From an uncultured Isosphaeraceae bacterium (GTDB taxonomy: Bacteria > Planctomycetota > Planctomycetia > Isosphaerales > Isosphaeraceae), in NCBI GenBank assembly GCA_945957605.1, contig CAMFLR010000003.1:372001-436000 (forward strand): 64,000 nucleotides of DNA. Direction: 5' to 3'. The notes below the pieces were generated by a model. The model was not told where the DNA came from, made no database searches, and saw only the letters and a list, made by a program, of their open reading frames with translations. How positions within the stretch are numbered: the stretch's first letter is position 1; every line of letters starts with the position of its first letter. Position numbers and translations under genes: made by a program. Below, piece after piece: positions 9,461-16,977 of the stretch.

Positions 9461-9577
9461 TTAGACGACGCCCTCCACCCGATGACCTGCGTTGGTAAAC
9501 CCGGTAAAGTACCAGGCCCGCCACCAGGTGCGGGTGCTAAACGAGCCGTAATAGTAGGCCGCGTTTTTGAGGGACAA
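9461..9577 (-). CDS. aromatic-rich leader peptide of aroF (attenuation ORF)
   Basis: A 38-codon ORF starting at TTG 9577 with GGAG 9 nt upstream (a GTG at 9595 is an alternative giving 44 residues) and ending TAA at 9461. It encodes 10 aromatic residues in 38: consecutive Tyr-Tyr-Tyr (residues 8-10), Phe13, Trp-Trp (18-19), Trp-Tyr-Phe (22-24) and Phe27. That is about a quarter of the peptide, with all three amino acids made by the pathway. It is followed by an intrinsic terminator and then by DAHP synthase on the same strand. This is the classic layout of a ribosome-mediated attenuator in which scarcity of charged aromatic tRNAs would stall the ribosome and permit read-through. I do not know of a described family with this peptide. 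A 121-codon overlapping frame is judged a shadow. Confidence 0.75.
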   Translation of the reverse strand: MSLKNAAYYYGSFSTRTWWRAWYFTGFTNAGHRVEGVV

Positions 9578-9662
9578 GACGCTAGGCTCCAGCACGGATC
9601 GGTCGACCAAAGGGTAAGGTCAGACGCAAGACTTGAAGAATCGTACCACACTATTGAGCAAG

Positions 9663-9692
9663 AGGCCAGGCTCGGCCGAACCGAACCTGGCC
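9663..9692. repeat. hairpin upstream of aromatic leader
   Basis: On the plus strand AGGCCAGG and CCTGGCC bracket a further short complementary segment (CTCGG with CCGAA), giving a 7-bp outer stem in the presumed 5' leader of aroF. No T run follows on the minus strand, so it is not called a terminator. Confidence 0.5.
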
Positions 9693-9726
9693 CATCGAAC
9701 ACTAGCCATCAAACCAAGAGAGATGT

Positions 9727-9772
9727 GCGGCTGCCCGACGGGCAACCCGTCAGTCGCCGTTAGGCGAGCCGC
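9727..9772 (-). promoter_or_regulatory. three-way-junction-like structure overlapping a mini-ORF stop
   Basis: GCGGCT (9727-9732) pairs with AGCCGC (9767-9772) and encloses two adjacent hairpins: GACGGG-CAA-CCCGTC (9737-9751) and TCGCC-GTTA-GGCGA (9754-9767). On the minus strand the loop of the second hairpin contains the TAA stop of the 10-codon ORF at 9760-9792, so a ribosome terminating there would unfold it. I interpret this as a candidate translation-sensing RNA element. Confidence 0.5.
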
Positions 9773-9792
9773 CTCTGGTTATCACTACACAC
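9760..9792 (-). CDS. 10-codon mini-ORF with near-perfect Shine-Dalgarno
   Basis: GTG at 9792 opens a 10-residue frame (M-CSDNQRRLA) ending TAA at 9760. The upstream sequence AAAGGAGGTGATC (9807-9795 on the minus strand) is complementary to the whole 3' tail of typical bacterial 16S rRNA, with 7 nt from GGAGG to the start. That is far stronger than any other ribosome-binding site in the window. It lies on the same strand as, and upstream of, the aromatic leader ORF, and its end is embedded in a folded structure. It is likely a regulatory upstream ORF; the signal it senses is unknown. Confidence 0.45.
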   Translation of the reverse strand: MCSDNQRRLA

Positions 9793-9983
9793 GCGATCAC
9801 CTCCTTTACACTAGGACATCCCGGTTCCGCCGGAGTCCAGCCTCGAGCGGAAGCGGGCTCTAGCCCGTCGTGCCACGATTCGCACGACCCGCGTCGGACC
9901 AACGTGTGAAGACTGGCCGACAACTGAAATATAGTCCGACCGACGGTCCAATCAAGATGTCAGTGATCGCTTTTGAGCGATTT

Positions 9984-10559
9984 TTATTCCATCGATTCGA
10001 CGCGAACCAAAAGCTCCCCAAGCGCCTCCGCGAGCGCCCGTAGCCGCGGATCGCTGGCGGTGCAGGTATCAATCGTTGCTCTGTAGTAATTCAAAATGTC
10101 TGCCCGCGGCGCGTTGAAAACCGACCACACGGGCCGTCCTTCGTGTAAGTCGAGCGCGATACACGTCAGGTTATGCAGCTTGTCGGCGAGAATGACGGCT
10201 TGTGTGGTGAGAGTCGCATTCTTGAGCGTGGTAAGGTGATCGCGCTTGCGATCGATCCACGGGCGTTTTGCGCCGGTGGCGTCGGTCTTGGTCTCGGAAC
10301 AGCCAGCGACGATGGCTGCAATGTCGTCTCCAAATCGTGATCGGACGTCTTCAAGCGTGGCTTCAGTGTCTTCCACGACATCATGCAGCAAAGCGGCGAT
10401 GAGCACGTCTTCGCCGAAACCAGCGCGGTCGAGGATCATCGCAACCGCAAGTGGGTGTTCGATGTAGGGCGTTTGGCTCGCCTTGCGGACCTGGCCAGCA
10501 TGTTGTTCGGCGGCGTAGCGCAGGGCTTGTTCGAGGCGGAATGTCCAGAGTTGCGGCAT
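9984..10559 (-). CDS. HD-domain phosphohydrolase (RelA/SpoT hydrolase-like, MESH1-like)
   Basis: A stand-alone HD-domain protein of 191 residues resembling the hydrolase half of RelA/SpoT (small alarmone hydrolase type). Metal-binding blocks are visible: AEQHAGQVRKASQTPYIEHPLAVA, LLHDVVEDTEATLEDVRSRFG (the HD pair) and VILADKLHNL (distal Asp). Family members hydrolyse (p)ppGpp or related nucleotides with Mn2+; activity here is inferred. No synthetase or TGS/ACT domain follows. The ATG at 10559 is chosen because GAAGGA lies 10 nt upstream. The frame stays open to 10913, but that extension runs through a REP-like repeat and looks non-coding. Confidence 0.85.
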   Translation of the reverse strand: MPQLWTFRLEQALRYAAEQHAGQVRKASQTPYIEHPLAVAMILDRAGFGEDVLIAALLHDVVEDTEATLEDVRSRFGDDIAAIVAGCSETKTDATGAKRPWIDRKRDHLTTLKNATLTTQAVILADKLHNLTCIALDLHEGRPVWSVFNAPRADILNYYRATIDTCTASDPRLRALAEALGELLVRVESME

Positions 10560-10689
10560 GTTGCGGAAATCCTTCGGAGCGGCGGTATTCTCGGTCGGAA
10601 GGGCAGATTCGGGTATCGGCACGATTGCACAGACGTCTGTCTCAACAGGTGGATCGACAACTGAGAGACGTCCCACACTATGCGGGTAC

Positions 10690-10853
10690 CCCCGGTTCTC
10701 GAACCGGGGCGGCGAAGCCGCAAGAGGCTCAGGTTGGCGTTCGCCCACCCCGTGATCATGCTTCCTATTTCCTTGAAAATCGCTCATTTTGGAGACAAGC
10801 AATTGCGCCGGGTCTTCTTGAGGCTTCGCCTCACCGGTTCGAGAACCGGTGCC
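10690..10853. repeat. REP-like paired hairpin element, copy 2
   Basis: Arm 1 (10690-10728) has CCCCGGTTC-TC-GAACCGGGG, then GCGGC-GAA-GCCGC, then AAGAGG. Arm 2, inverted (10853-10813), has CACCGGTTC-TC-GAACCGGTG, then AGGC-GAA-GCCT, then CAAGA. This is the same order (long hairpin, short GNA-loop hairpin, CAAGA/CAAGAGG) and the same head-to-head pairing as copy 1 at 9175-9281, although the long stem has a different sequence. The spacer between arms is about 84 bp here and 23 bp in copy 1. It lies upstream of the HD-domain gene. Confidence 0.75.
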
Positions 10854-11018
10854 ACCCATCACCAGGTTGCCTACGAGGGTGGCGAGGCAATTGTCGGGAT
10901 TCACGTTGACCATTTTTGCCGGAATGGCTACGAGATGGCATCCCCTCGGTCTCGAACCCCGATGGGGCGGTTAAATGCTTGCCTCACCTGAGTTCTGGAC
11001 CGGAAGGAGTCGGCCCCC

Positions 11019-12092
11019 ATGAATCGGACAACGGTTGTTGGAATTACCTTCGTCGCCACAATACTCGCCGTGATACCGCCCCCGGCGGCGCGGGCTAACG
11101 ATGCCGTTATCGTAACCGGCGCGGCCAAGACGCTCGAAGACATGGCGGCCGACCCGAATAGCGGCATTCCGCAAAGCCTGCTCAAGGCGTCGGAAGGCGT
11201 TGTCCTCGTGCCGAATCTGATCAACGCCAGCTTTGTGTTCGGCGTGAAGATCGGTCGCGGCGTGTTCATGGTGAAGGACAGCAAGGGACGGTGGGGCAAC
11301 CCGGTTCACGTCTTCATCTCTGGCGGCACGGTCGGTCTCCAGGCCGGCGGGCAATCGACCGAGCTCGTAATGGTGTTCCGCACGAAGGAGTCGGTAAATC
11401 GACTGCTCGCGGGAAAGGGAAAGATCACGCTCGGAGTTGATGCCGGCGTTGCGGCTGGACCTTCGGGTAAGAACGTCGGCGCTGAGACCGACCTTGAAAT
11501 GCGGGCTGAGATTCTCACCTACGCCAAGAGCCGCGGGCTTTTCGCCGGTGCATCTCTGGGCGGAACGGGGATCACGGTCGATCGCAACAAGAACGCGATC
11601 TATTACGACAACTTCGCCGTGACGACGTTTCAAATCGTCGAAGGCGATTCTGTCTCAGTTCCGCCCGAGGCGGCTCGACTGAAAGCGATACTCACGGCGA
11701 TCACCAATCCGCCCAAGTCCAAGAAGAAGTCGGAAGCTGACGGCGATGACGACGACACGATCGAGCCGCGCGTTTCTCGCTCGACAAAGGTGAATCGCCG
11801 CGCAGGCGAGGACGCCGAGGACGAAGACGCCCCCTACGGTCGGACATCAACCCGCCGCCGACGCCCAGCCGGTGCCGACGATGATTTGAATGACGATCCG
11901 CCGCCGCGTCAGGCCCGCGCGAATCCCAGTCGCCGCCCCTCTGGTGCCGATGAGCCCGACGACCTCAACGACGATCCGCCCGCGGTCAAGATGAAGCCCG
12001 TCCGACGTGCTGCACCGACGAATCCCGACGACCTCGATAACCCACTTCCAGATCCCAAGCCCAAGCCGCGCACGGCAAGCTCGGGCAACTGA
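11019..12092 (+). CDS. SYLF (YSC84) domain exported protein with acidic tail
   Basis: A 357-residue protein with a signal peptide (hydrophobic 7-20, cleavage near AARA). Residues about 30-225 form a SYLF/YSC84 domain, known to bind lipids or phosphoinositides. Typical blocks are LEDMAADPNSGIPQSLLKASEGVVLVPNL, GVKIGRGVFMVKD, GNPVHVFISGGTVGLQAGGQ and VGAETDLEMRAEILTYAKSRGLFAGASL. The last 120 residues are a low-complexity charged region with repeats of DDLNDDPP and RR(P/A), probably disordered. An intrinsic terminator follows at 12124-12153. The physiological role in bacteria is unknown. Confidence 0.88.
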   Translation: MNRTTVVGITFVATILAVIPPPAARANDAVIVTGAAKTLEDMAADPNSGIPQSLLKASEGVVLVPNLINASFVFGVKIGRGVFMVKDSKGRWGNPVHVFISGGTVGLQAGGQSTELVMVFRTKESVNRLLAGKGKITLGVDAGVAAGPSGKNVGAETDLEMRAEILTYAKSRGLFAGASLGGTGITVDRNKNAIYYDNFAVTTFQIVEGDSVSVPPEAARLKAILTAITNPPKSKKKSEADGDDDDTIEPRVSRSTKVNRRAGEDAEDEDAPYGRTSTRRRRPAGADDDLNDDPPPRQARANPSRRPSGADEPDDLNDDPPAVKMKPVRRAAPTNPDDLDNPLPDPKPKPRTASSGN

Positions 12093-12123
12093 TCGAATCG
12101 CGATCAAAACAGAGATTCACCGG

Positions 12124-12153
12124 GACCGATGGTTATCGAGCCATCGGTCTTTT
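12124..12153 (+). terminator. intrinsic terminator after SYLF gene
   Basis: GACCGATGG and CCATCGGTC form a perfect 9-bp stem with an 8-nt loop, followed by TTTT. It sits 32 bp after the SYLF stop codon and may also serve the convergent small membrane protein gene. Confidence 0.85.
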
Positions 12154-12172
12154 CGTTGATACCCGACTGCGG

Positions 12173-12385
12173 TCAGTCCTCTTCAACTCGATCGGGGTCA
12201 CGAAGGTAGTAGAGCCCCAGCGTCAGAATCAGCATGGGAAGCAGGAACGCGCCGACCGCGCGACTGACACCAAGACCGGATGAATGCCAAAAATTCGGAT
12301 CGCGGGCGACAGTCTCGGCGCCCGAAACAAAGAGTGCGGATGCGAGAAGGATCAGGGCTATTGCGCCTGCTTTCCGGCCATTCAT
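12173..12385 (-). CDS. small two-helix membrane protein of unknown function
   Basis: A 70-residue protein with two hydrophobic segments (about 6-22 and 41-61) joined by a short polar loop, and a charged tail RDPDRVEED. The ATG at 12385 has GGAAGAGC just upstream (AAGGAAGAGCTTCC on the minus strand). I do not recognise a family. Codon usage matches its neighbours, and the gene converges on the SYLF gene across a terminator. Confidence 0.6.
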   Translation of the reverse strand: MNGRKAGAIALILLASALFVSGAETVARDPNFWHSSGLGVSRAVGAFLLPMLILTLGLYYLRDPDRVEED

Positions 12386-12738
12386 GGAAGCTCTTCCTTG
12401 GAATTAGTCGCAGATTGTTTTGAAGCCGTACATTCGTGAAGTTTGATGATAACGCGACTGTCGCTGACCACTCCAGCACTGCGTGATACGAATCACGCTA
12501 GTCAATTATCGCGCAACATCTCCGTTGACTGACCGGTAAGCCATCATCCGAACCCAATCGGATCGATACTTCGGTATGCAAGTTGCCTCATTATTCAGGT
12601 GAGTCTAGATCGATTCGCGATTCATGGAGGGCGAAATCAACGCGATCGACAAACTGCCAAAATGAGATTCGAACACTGAAGAAAGTCGTAAGCGGGTCGC
12701 GAATTCATTCGCCGAGTCCGAGCGACGAGGAGACACCG
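12386..12738. other. gene-free stretch
   Basis: This 353-bp gap between a divergent gene pair contains no convincing ORF, repeat or terminator. Open frames on the minus strand across it are low-quality shadows of the small hydrophilic protein gene that follows. Confidence 0.4.
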
Positions 12739-12948
12739 ATGAAAGACAGCGAATTTGAAAAAAATCGTGAGCTTTTCGGCCAGGGGAATGGAAGCCGTTC
12801 GCCCATGATGCCTGAACAGGAAACCAAAGCCGAGCAGCAGCGCGAGTCGCGCGAGAACAAAGACGCGCGAGATGCGACCGCGTCGAATCGCGAACGCATG
12901 GTCGAAATTGGACGGGGCAATCAACAAGCGGGGCGGCAAGGTAAGTAG
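12739..12948 (+). CDS. small hydrophilic charged protein
   Basis: A 69-residue, highly charged, Gln/Glu/Arg/Asn-rich protein (EQETKAEQQRESRENKDARD in the centre) with no hydrophobic segment. The ATG at 12739 has GAGGAG 6-8 nt upstream, which decides the start against a longer frame to 12583. The composition resembles small stress-related or intrinsically disordered proteins, but I recognise no family. Confidence 0.6.
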   Translation: MKDSEFEKNRELFGQGNGSRSPMMPEQETKAEQQRESRENKDARDATASNRERMVEIGRGNQQAGRQGK

Positions 12949-13102
12949 CCGCGTCCGTGTGAAATAGGAGTCGCAACGGGTAGCCGGGCACATGGATGGC
13001 CCGGTGTTTCATGCGCTTCGCGTTCGGCTTGCTGAATCTCGCGCCGTTGCCTAAAACCTATCTGTCAGGTTTGGCGATTTCTGTTTTCGCGAGGCAGCGA
13101 CG

Positions 13103-13567
13103 ATGCCGGAAGTTGGTAAGAAAGCGCCCGATTTCACCTTGCTCGACCAGAACGGTGCCAAGGTCAAACTCTCGTCATTTCGTGGCCAGCCGGTCGTGCT
13201 CTATTTTTACCCGCAAGACAGTACGCCGACTTGCACGAACCAGGCCTGCGCCTTTCGCGACGCCAATGCCGAGTACGAAGCGGCGGGCGCGAAGGTGATT
13301 GGCGTCAGTCCCGATAATGTCGCGTCGCACGCGAAGTTTGTCACCAAACAGAAGCTGAATTTCACGCTCGTGGCCGACACCGAAAGAAAGGTGTGCGAGG
13401 CTTACGACGTCTGGCACGAGAAAACCATGTTCGGGCGCAAATATATGGGTGTGGTGCGCACGACGTTCGTTATCGACGCGAAGGGCGTCGTGCGAAAGGT
13501 ATTTTCCAAGGTGAGAGTTGCGGGGCATATCGACGCGGTGCTCGCCGCCGTCAAGGAACTTGCCTGA
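13103..13567 (+). CDS. bcp: peroxiredoxin, Bcp (PrxQ) type
   Basis: A thiol peroxidase of 154 residues that reduces hydrogen peroxide and organic hydroperoxides using thioredoxin. The thioredoxin fold starts with VGKKAPDFTLLDQNG. The active-site segment YFYPQDSTPTCTNQACAFRD holds the peroxidatic Cys (TPTC) and, five residues later, the resolving Cys (QAC), the spacing of atypical two-Cys Bcp/PrxQ enzymes. VIGVSPDN and RTTFVIDAKG complete the family pattern. Its stop is 7 bp from the convergent sigma-like gene. Confidence 0.93.
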   Translation: MPEVGKKAPDFTLLDQNGAKVKLSSFRGQPVVLYFYPQDSTPTCTNQACAFRDANAEYEAAGAKVIGVSPDNVASHAKFVTKQKLNFTLVADTERKVCEAYDVWHEKTMFGRKYMGVVRTTFVIDAKGVVRKVFSKVRVAGHIDAVLAAVKELA

Positions 13568-13573
13568 CGACGA

Positions 13574-14230
13574 TCAGACGACCTGGCGCGACGGTACGTC
13601 GAGCTCGAGTGACTCGCGATCGTTCGCAAGGTAGCGTTCGAGCTTGCGTAGGGCCTTGTACTTCTCGTCGCTCACGCGTGCGACCGGCATGTCGAGCGAG
13701 TCGGCGATGTCGGGCACGTTCCAGCCACGAGTCCACAGTTCGACGATCCGATCCTGTCGCGGCGAAAGCACAGCGCGACGGGCGGCTTCTAAAATCTCAC
13801 CAAGTTCCTGACGGTCGCGGGTCCGCTGATCGACATCCGGGCCCGGTGTACTTTGATCGTCGAGAATGGCGTAGCGACGGGTGCGCTGGACACGCTTGCG
13901 AACCATGTCGATTGCACGGACGAGTTCGCGACGCTCGGCGGTGTCGTCGGCCAGAACCAGGCCGAGATCGAGTTGGCCGGCCCGCGCTTTGGTAAGCAGG
14001 CGGCAGCAAACTTCCTGGGTGCAATCGTCCCAGACGCCCGGGTCGAGCCGGGCATTACGCCAGCAGACGGCGCAGTAACGCTGAATGTTGTGGACGAGAT
14101 CCGACTCGCTTGCCGATGCAGTGAGCGCGGCGAGACCAACGACGAGGGCCATCGTGGTCCCAGCCCTGCGCTTGGGGCTTGGGGGTTCGACCGGAGCACT
14201 CTGTGTCATCGGCGTGAGTTGTTCGGCCAT
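13574..14230 (-). CDS. sigma-70 family RNA polymerase sigma factor-like protein
   Basis: A 218-residue protein with the two-domain layout of an ECF-like sigma factor. A region-2-like segment (about 40-100, HNIQRYCAVCWRNARLDPGVWDDCTQEVCCRLL) carries the DCTQEV block that matches the D-x-x-Q-E of region 2. A region-4 HTH follows (about 150-200, LSPRQDRIVELWTRGWNVPDIADSLDMPVARVSDEKYKALRKLERYL). The N-terminal 35 residues include a short hydrophobic run (MALVVGLAALTASAS) that could be an artefact of start choice. No anti-sigma factor or kinase is adjacent. Confidence 0.72.
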   Translation of the reverse strand: MAEQLTPMTQSAPVEPPSPKRRAGTTMALVVGLAALTASASESDLVHNIQRYCAVCWRNARLDPGVWDDCTQEVCCRLLTKARAGQLDLGLVLADDTAERRELVRAIDMVRKRVQRTRRYAILDDQSTPGPDVDQRTRDRQELGEILEAARRAVLSPRQDRIVELWTRGWNVPDIADSLDMPVARVSDEKYKALRKLERYLANDRESLELDVPSRQVV

Positions 14231-14480
14231 CTCCGTACGACACCTTCCGATTGTAGCGAGACCCGCAAAATGCCACTGGCTCGACAGAACATTCTACCGG
14301 TCTGTTGCGGCAAAACATAACAGACGCTCACGCGAAACAATCTCGCTCGCGTGGTCACGATATGCACCAAAGCCATGCAAGATAAGGACTAAACCACTTA
14401 AGTCAGGCGGGAGAAGTAGAGAGAATTAACGCAGTTATTTAGTCCTTGACGATCAATCATACAAAGGAAGTCGAAAAAAG

Positions 14481-15197
14481 TCACGATTTCCCGTCGGATG
14501 AGTCGACCTGTTTGGGCCGGTGGGGGTTGACGATCGTCCACCCCCGTTTCTTGGCGAGCCGCCTCAGCTTCCGATGCGGATGCACCGCAATCGCCCGTCC
14601 CGATCGTTCAAGCAACGCCCGATCGCTCCAGTTGTCGGCGTATGCGGCCGTCTCGGAGAGATCGATCCCGCGCTCGGCCGCCCACTGGCTCGCCCAGTGC
14701 AGCTTTCCTTCGCCATAGCAGGGCGGGCCATCTCCTAGCCCCACGAGACACCCCTTCTCAAAGCGAACGGGTGTCGTAAGCGTATCGACACAGCCAAGAT
14801 AGATCGCCAGTGGCTGAATGACGATTCCCGGTGATGATGAGACGAGTACGATGCCGGTTCCCGCTTGCCGGAGCGCTGCGAAATGCTCGGCAACGCCTTC
14901 GTAGAGCCGTGGTTTGACGTAATCCTTGAAGTTTTCGTAGGCGATGCGTTCCAGGTCGATGACCGGAATCGTCGCGATGTTTTTCAGCCCGAACGCAACG
15001 AGCCGGCCGTAGTCGAGCCGGCCGAGCTTGTGCTGAAGTCCGTGCCAGACCGCGCGGAGGACGAACGATCGGCGGAGCAACCCCCTGCGTTGCATGATGC
15101 GCGCGAAGAGGTACGTCGTCGTTTCGGCGAGCAGCGTGCCGTCGACGTCGACGAATGCGACCTTGGGCGGGACGTCAAATGTGGGCCAGTCGCTCAC
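14481..15197 (-). CDS. HAD-IB family phosphatase
   Basis: A 238-residue haloacid-dehalogenase hydrolase of the IB (SerB-like) subfamily. Motif I is FVDVDGTLL with nucleophile and acid Asp; motif II is VLVSSSPG; motifs III-IV are KLHWASQWAAERGI and AYADNWSDRALLERSG. A helical cap follows motif I. The GTG at 15197 has GGGAGG 6 nt upstream and overlaps the glmM stop in a GTGA junction, so the two genes are probably translationally coupled. The substrate is not evident; pairing with a phosphosugar mutase suggests a sugar or amino-sugar phosphate, but this is inference. Confidence 0.85.
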   Translation of the reverse strand: MSDWPTFDVPPKVAFVDVDGTLLAETTTYLFARIMQRRGLLRRSFVLRAVWHGLQHKLGRLDYGRLVAFGLKNIATIPVIDLERIAYENFKDYVKPRLYEGVAEHFAALRQAGTGIVLVSSSPGIVIQPLAIYLGCVDTLTTPVRFEKGCLVGLGDGPPCYGEGKLHWASQWAAERGIDLSETAAYADNWSDRALLERSGRAIAVHPHRKLRRLAKKRGWTIVNPHRPKQVDSSDGKS

Positions 15198-16549
15198 GAT
15201 GGCCTCCCGCCGGCCGTAACCCACGCACCAATGCCATCGGCCAGCTTGCGGGCTTCGGGCGCGGTCGCAGCCTCGGCAATCACGCGAACGATCGGCTCGG
15301 TGTTGCTCGACCGCACGTGCGCCCAGCTGTTGGACCAATCAAGCCGCAAGCCATCGCGACGGTCGGCCTTCGCTTCGGGGTGCGCGGCGGCGATCTGGTC
15401 GAACAGGTCTGCCACGCTGACCTTGCCCAGCGGATAGGCGTCTTTGATCATCGCGTACTGGGGCAGGGCGTCGGCCAGTTGCGAGAGCGGCTTGCCCGTC
15501 GCGGCGAGCAGATCGAGCACGAGCGCCATGCCGGCGATGCTATCGCGGACGAAACCGACGCGCGGGTCGATCACGCCGCCGTTCCCTTCGCCGCCCAGCA
15601 ATGCCGACTTGGCACGCATCGTTTCAACAACGTTGATTTCACCGACCGGCGTGCGGAAGACCTCGCAGCCTGCTTTGATCGCAAGATCCTCGGTAACGCG
15701 CGACGTCGAAAGATTGAGCACAACCGGCCCCTTCGCCTGCGTCAGCCGAAGCGACGCGGCGAGTGCGAGGGTCAATTCTTCGCCGATGTAGCGACCCGAT
15801 TCATCGACGATCGCCAGGCGGTCGGCATCCGGGTCCTGGGCGAAGCCGATCACGGCACCGCTCGCGGGGACCAGTGCAGAGAACACCTTGAGGTTAGCGG
15901 CCGTCGGTTCAGGGGTGTGATCGTACTTACCATCGGGGATCGGCCCAAGCACGAGCGGCTTGCAGCCGAGGGCTCGAAGCAACGCCTCGCCAAGACGTCC
16001 ACCGCCGCCGTGGCAAGCGTCGAGCGCGACGGTAAAGCCCTTGGCGCGAATTGCTTCGACATCGACGATCGCCAGCACCCGCGCCAGGTGTTCGCTCTCG
16101 GTGTCTTCGATCTCGATCACGCGGCCCAAACGATCCCAGGGAGCCCAGGCGAAATCCTTGCGCTCGAACCGTGCGAGCATCTCACGGCCAGCCGCGGGGC
16201 TGAGCACCATGCCGGCTGGCTGGAAGAATTTGAGGCCGTTATAGGCGGGTGGATTGTGTGAGGCTGAGATTTGCACGCCGCCAGCCGCCTTACGATCGAC
16301 GACGAGACGCCCCAGCGTGGGCGTGGCGACGGGGCCGGCGAGCAGCACGTCGTGTCCGGTGGCTGTCACTGCAGCGAGGACGGCAGAGAGGAACATGGGG
16401 GCGGTGACGCGACCGTCGTGCCCGACGACGATTGGTCCGGGTTCGCACCCACTGGCGTAGCTGGCCGCGAATTCGACCGCCGAAACCGGGTCCAGGCCGT
16501 CGCCTACGATGCCTCGAAGCCCGGAGATGCTCGCAATCCGCGTGGCCAT
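15194..16549 (-). CDS. glmM: phosphoglucosamine mutase / phosphohexomutase
   Basis: A 451-residue alpha-D-phosphohexomutase that interconverts 6-phospho- and 1-phospho-sugars; the GlmM role supplies glucosamine-1-phosphate for the cell envelope. The four signature loops are present: the phosphoserine loop ISASHNPPAYNGLKFF (Ser97), the metal loop DPDADRLAIVDESG, the sugar-binding loop GGEGNGGVI, and the phosphate-binding loop RSSNTEPIVRVIAE. GlmM is favoured by the ASHNPP-YNG form and the EGNGGVI loop, but phosphomannomutase activity cannot be excluded. It overlaps the downstream HAD phosphatase gene by 4 bp. Confidence 0.85.
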   Translation of the reverse strand: MATRIASISGLRGIVGDGLDPVSAVEFAASYASGCEPGPIVVGHDGRVTAPMFLSAVLAAVTATGHDVLLAGPVATPTLGRLVVDRKAAGGVQISASHNPPAYNGLKFFQPAGMVLSPAAGREMLARFERKDFAWAPWDRLGRVIEIEDTESEHLARVLAIVDVEAIRAKGFTVALDACHGGGGRLGEALLRALGCKPLVLGPIPDGKYDHTPEPTAANLKVFSALVPASGAVIGFAQDPDADRLAIVDESGRYIGEELTLALAASLRLTQAKGPVVLNLSTSRVTEDLAIKAGCEVFRTPVGEINVVETMRAKSALLGGEGNGGVIDPRVGFVRDSIAGMALVLDLLAATGKPLSQLADALPQYAMIKDAYPLGKVSVADLFDQIAAAHPEAKADRRDGLRLDWSNSWAHVRSSNTEPIVRVIAEAATAPEARKLADGIGAWVTAGGRPS

Positions 16550-16977
16550 GCCTGACGTTTCCTCGCAGGGATCGTTATCGAAAGGTAGCCAACACTCTAG
16601 AGAATCTGACAGGCTCCCGGCAAGCCGGAAGCGCTTACGCCGAACAATGGGAAATCAGTATCATGCGATCAAATTGTTTTCATGGGTATTTTGATGCGAT
16701 CCCGCGAGAGGCCTGGTCGCGCTATGGGGCAACGCTTTCGGAGGCAAGCAACTGTTCCCATAAATTGATCGAATCGAAATGCAAAAAGCTGCCTTTTCGA
16801 CAACGTAAAGCGCCGCGATTTGGGCGCGCAAAGATGTGTGGAATCAACTCTCGCGCGAAGACGGACGCATCTGTCCGAGGTGCGTGCGCGGCGGTAAGAT
16901 CATGACTGACCCGCGCGCCAGGCGATGTGGTGGCGCGTGTCGCCCTCGATTCCCATCTTTATGCGAGAGCGTGCACC
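16550..16977. other. gene-free divergent intergenic region
   Basis: This 428-bp gap is somewhat AT-richer than its surroundings. It separates the divergent glmM operon and an exported protein gene. I see no convincing ORF, tRNA or terminator; short open frames lack ribosome-binding sites. Confidence 0.4.

Noticed and set aside
9337..9702. 121-codon minus-strand frame overlapping the aromatic leader in another register
   Set aside because: It runs through the terminator hairpin, has low-complexity Ser/Pro/Leu composition and no ribosome-binding site. The aromatic-rich frame explains the region better.
9795..9807. Plus-strand GATCACCTCCTTT identical to the 3' end of 16S rRNA
   Set aside because: No other rRNA sequence surrounds it. 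On the minus strand it is a perfectly placed Shine-Dalgarno sequence for the mini-ORF.
10560..10913. 118-residue N-terminal extension of the HD-domain protein
   Set aside because: It translates through a REP-like hairpin element, has no ribosome-binding site, and the ATG at 10559 has a good one.
15155..16261. 368-codon plus-strand frame opposite glmM
   Set aside because: It is a shadow frame; the opposite strand encodes all phosphohexomutase motifs.
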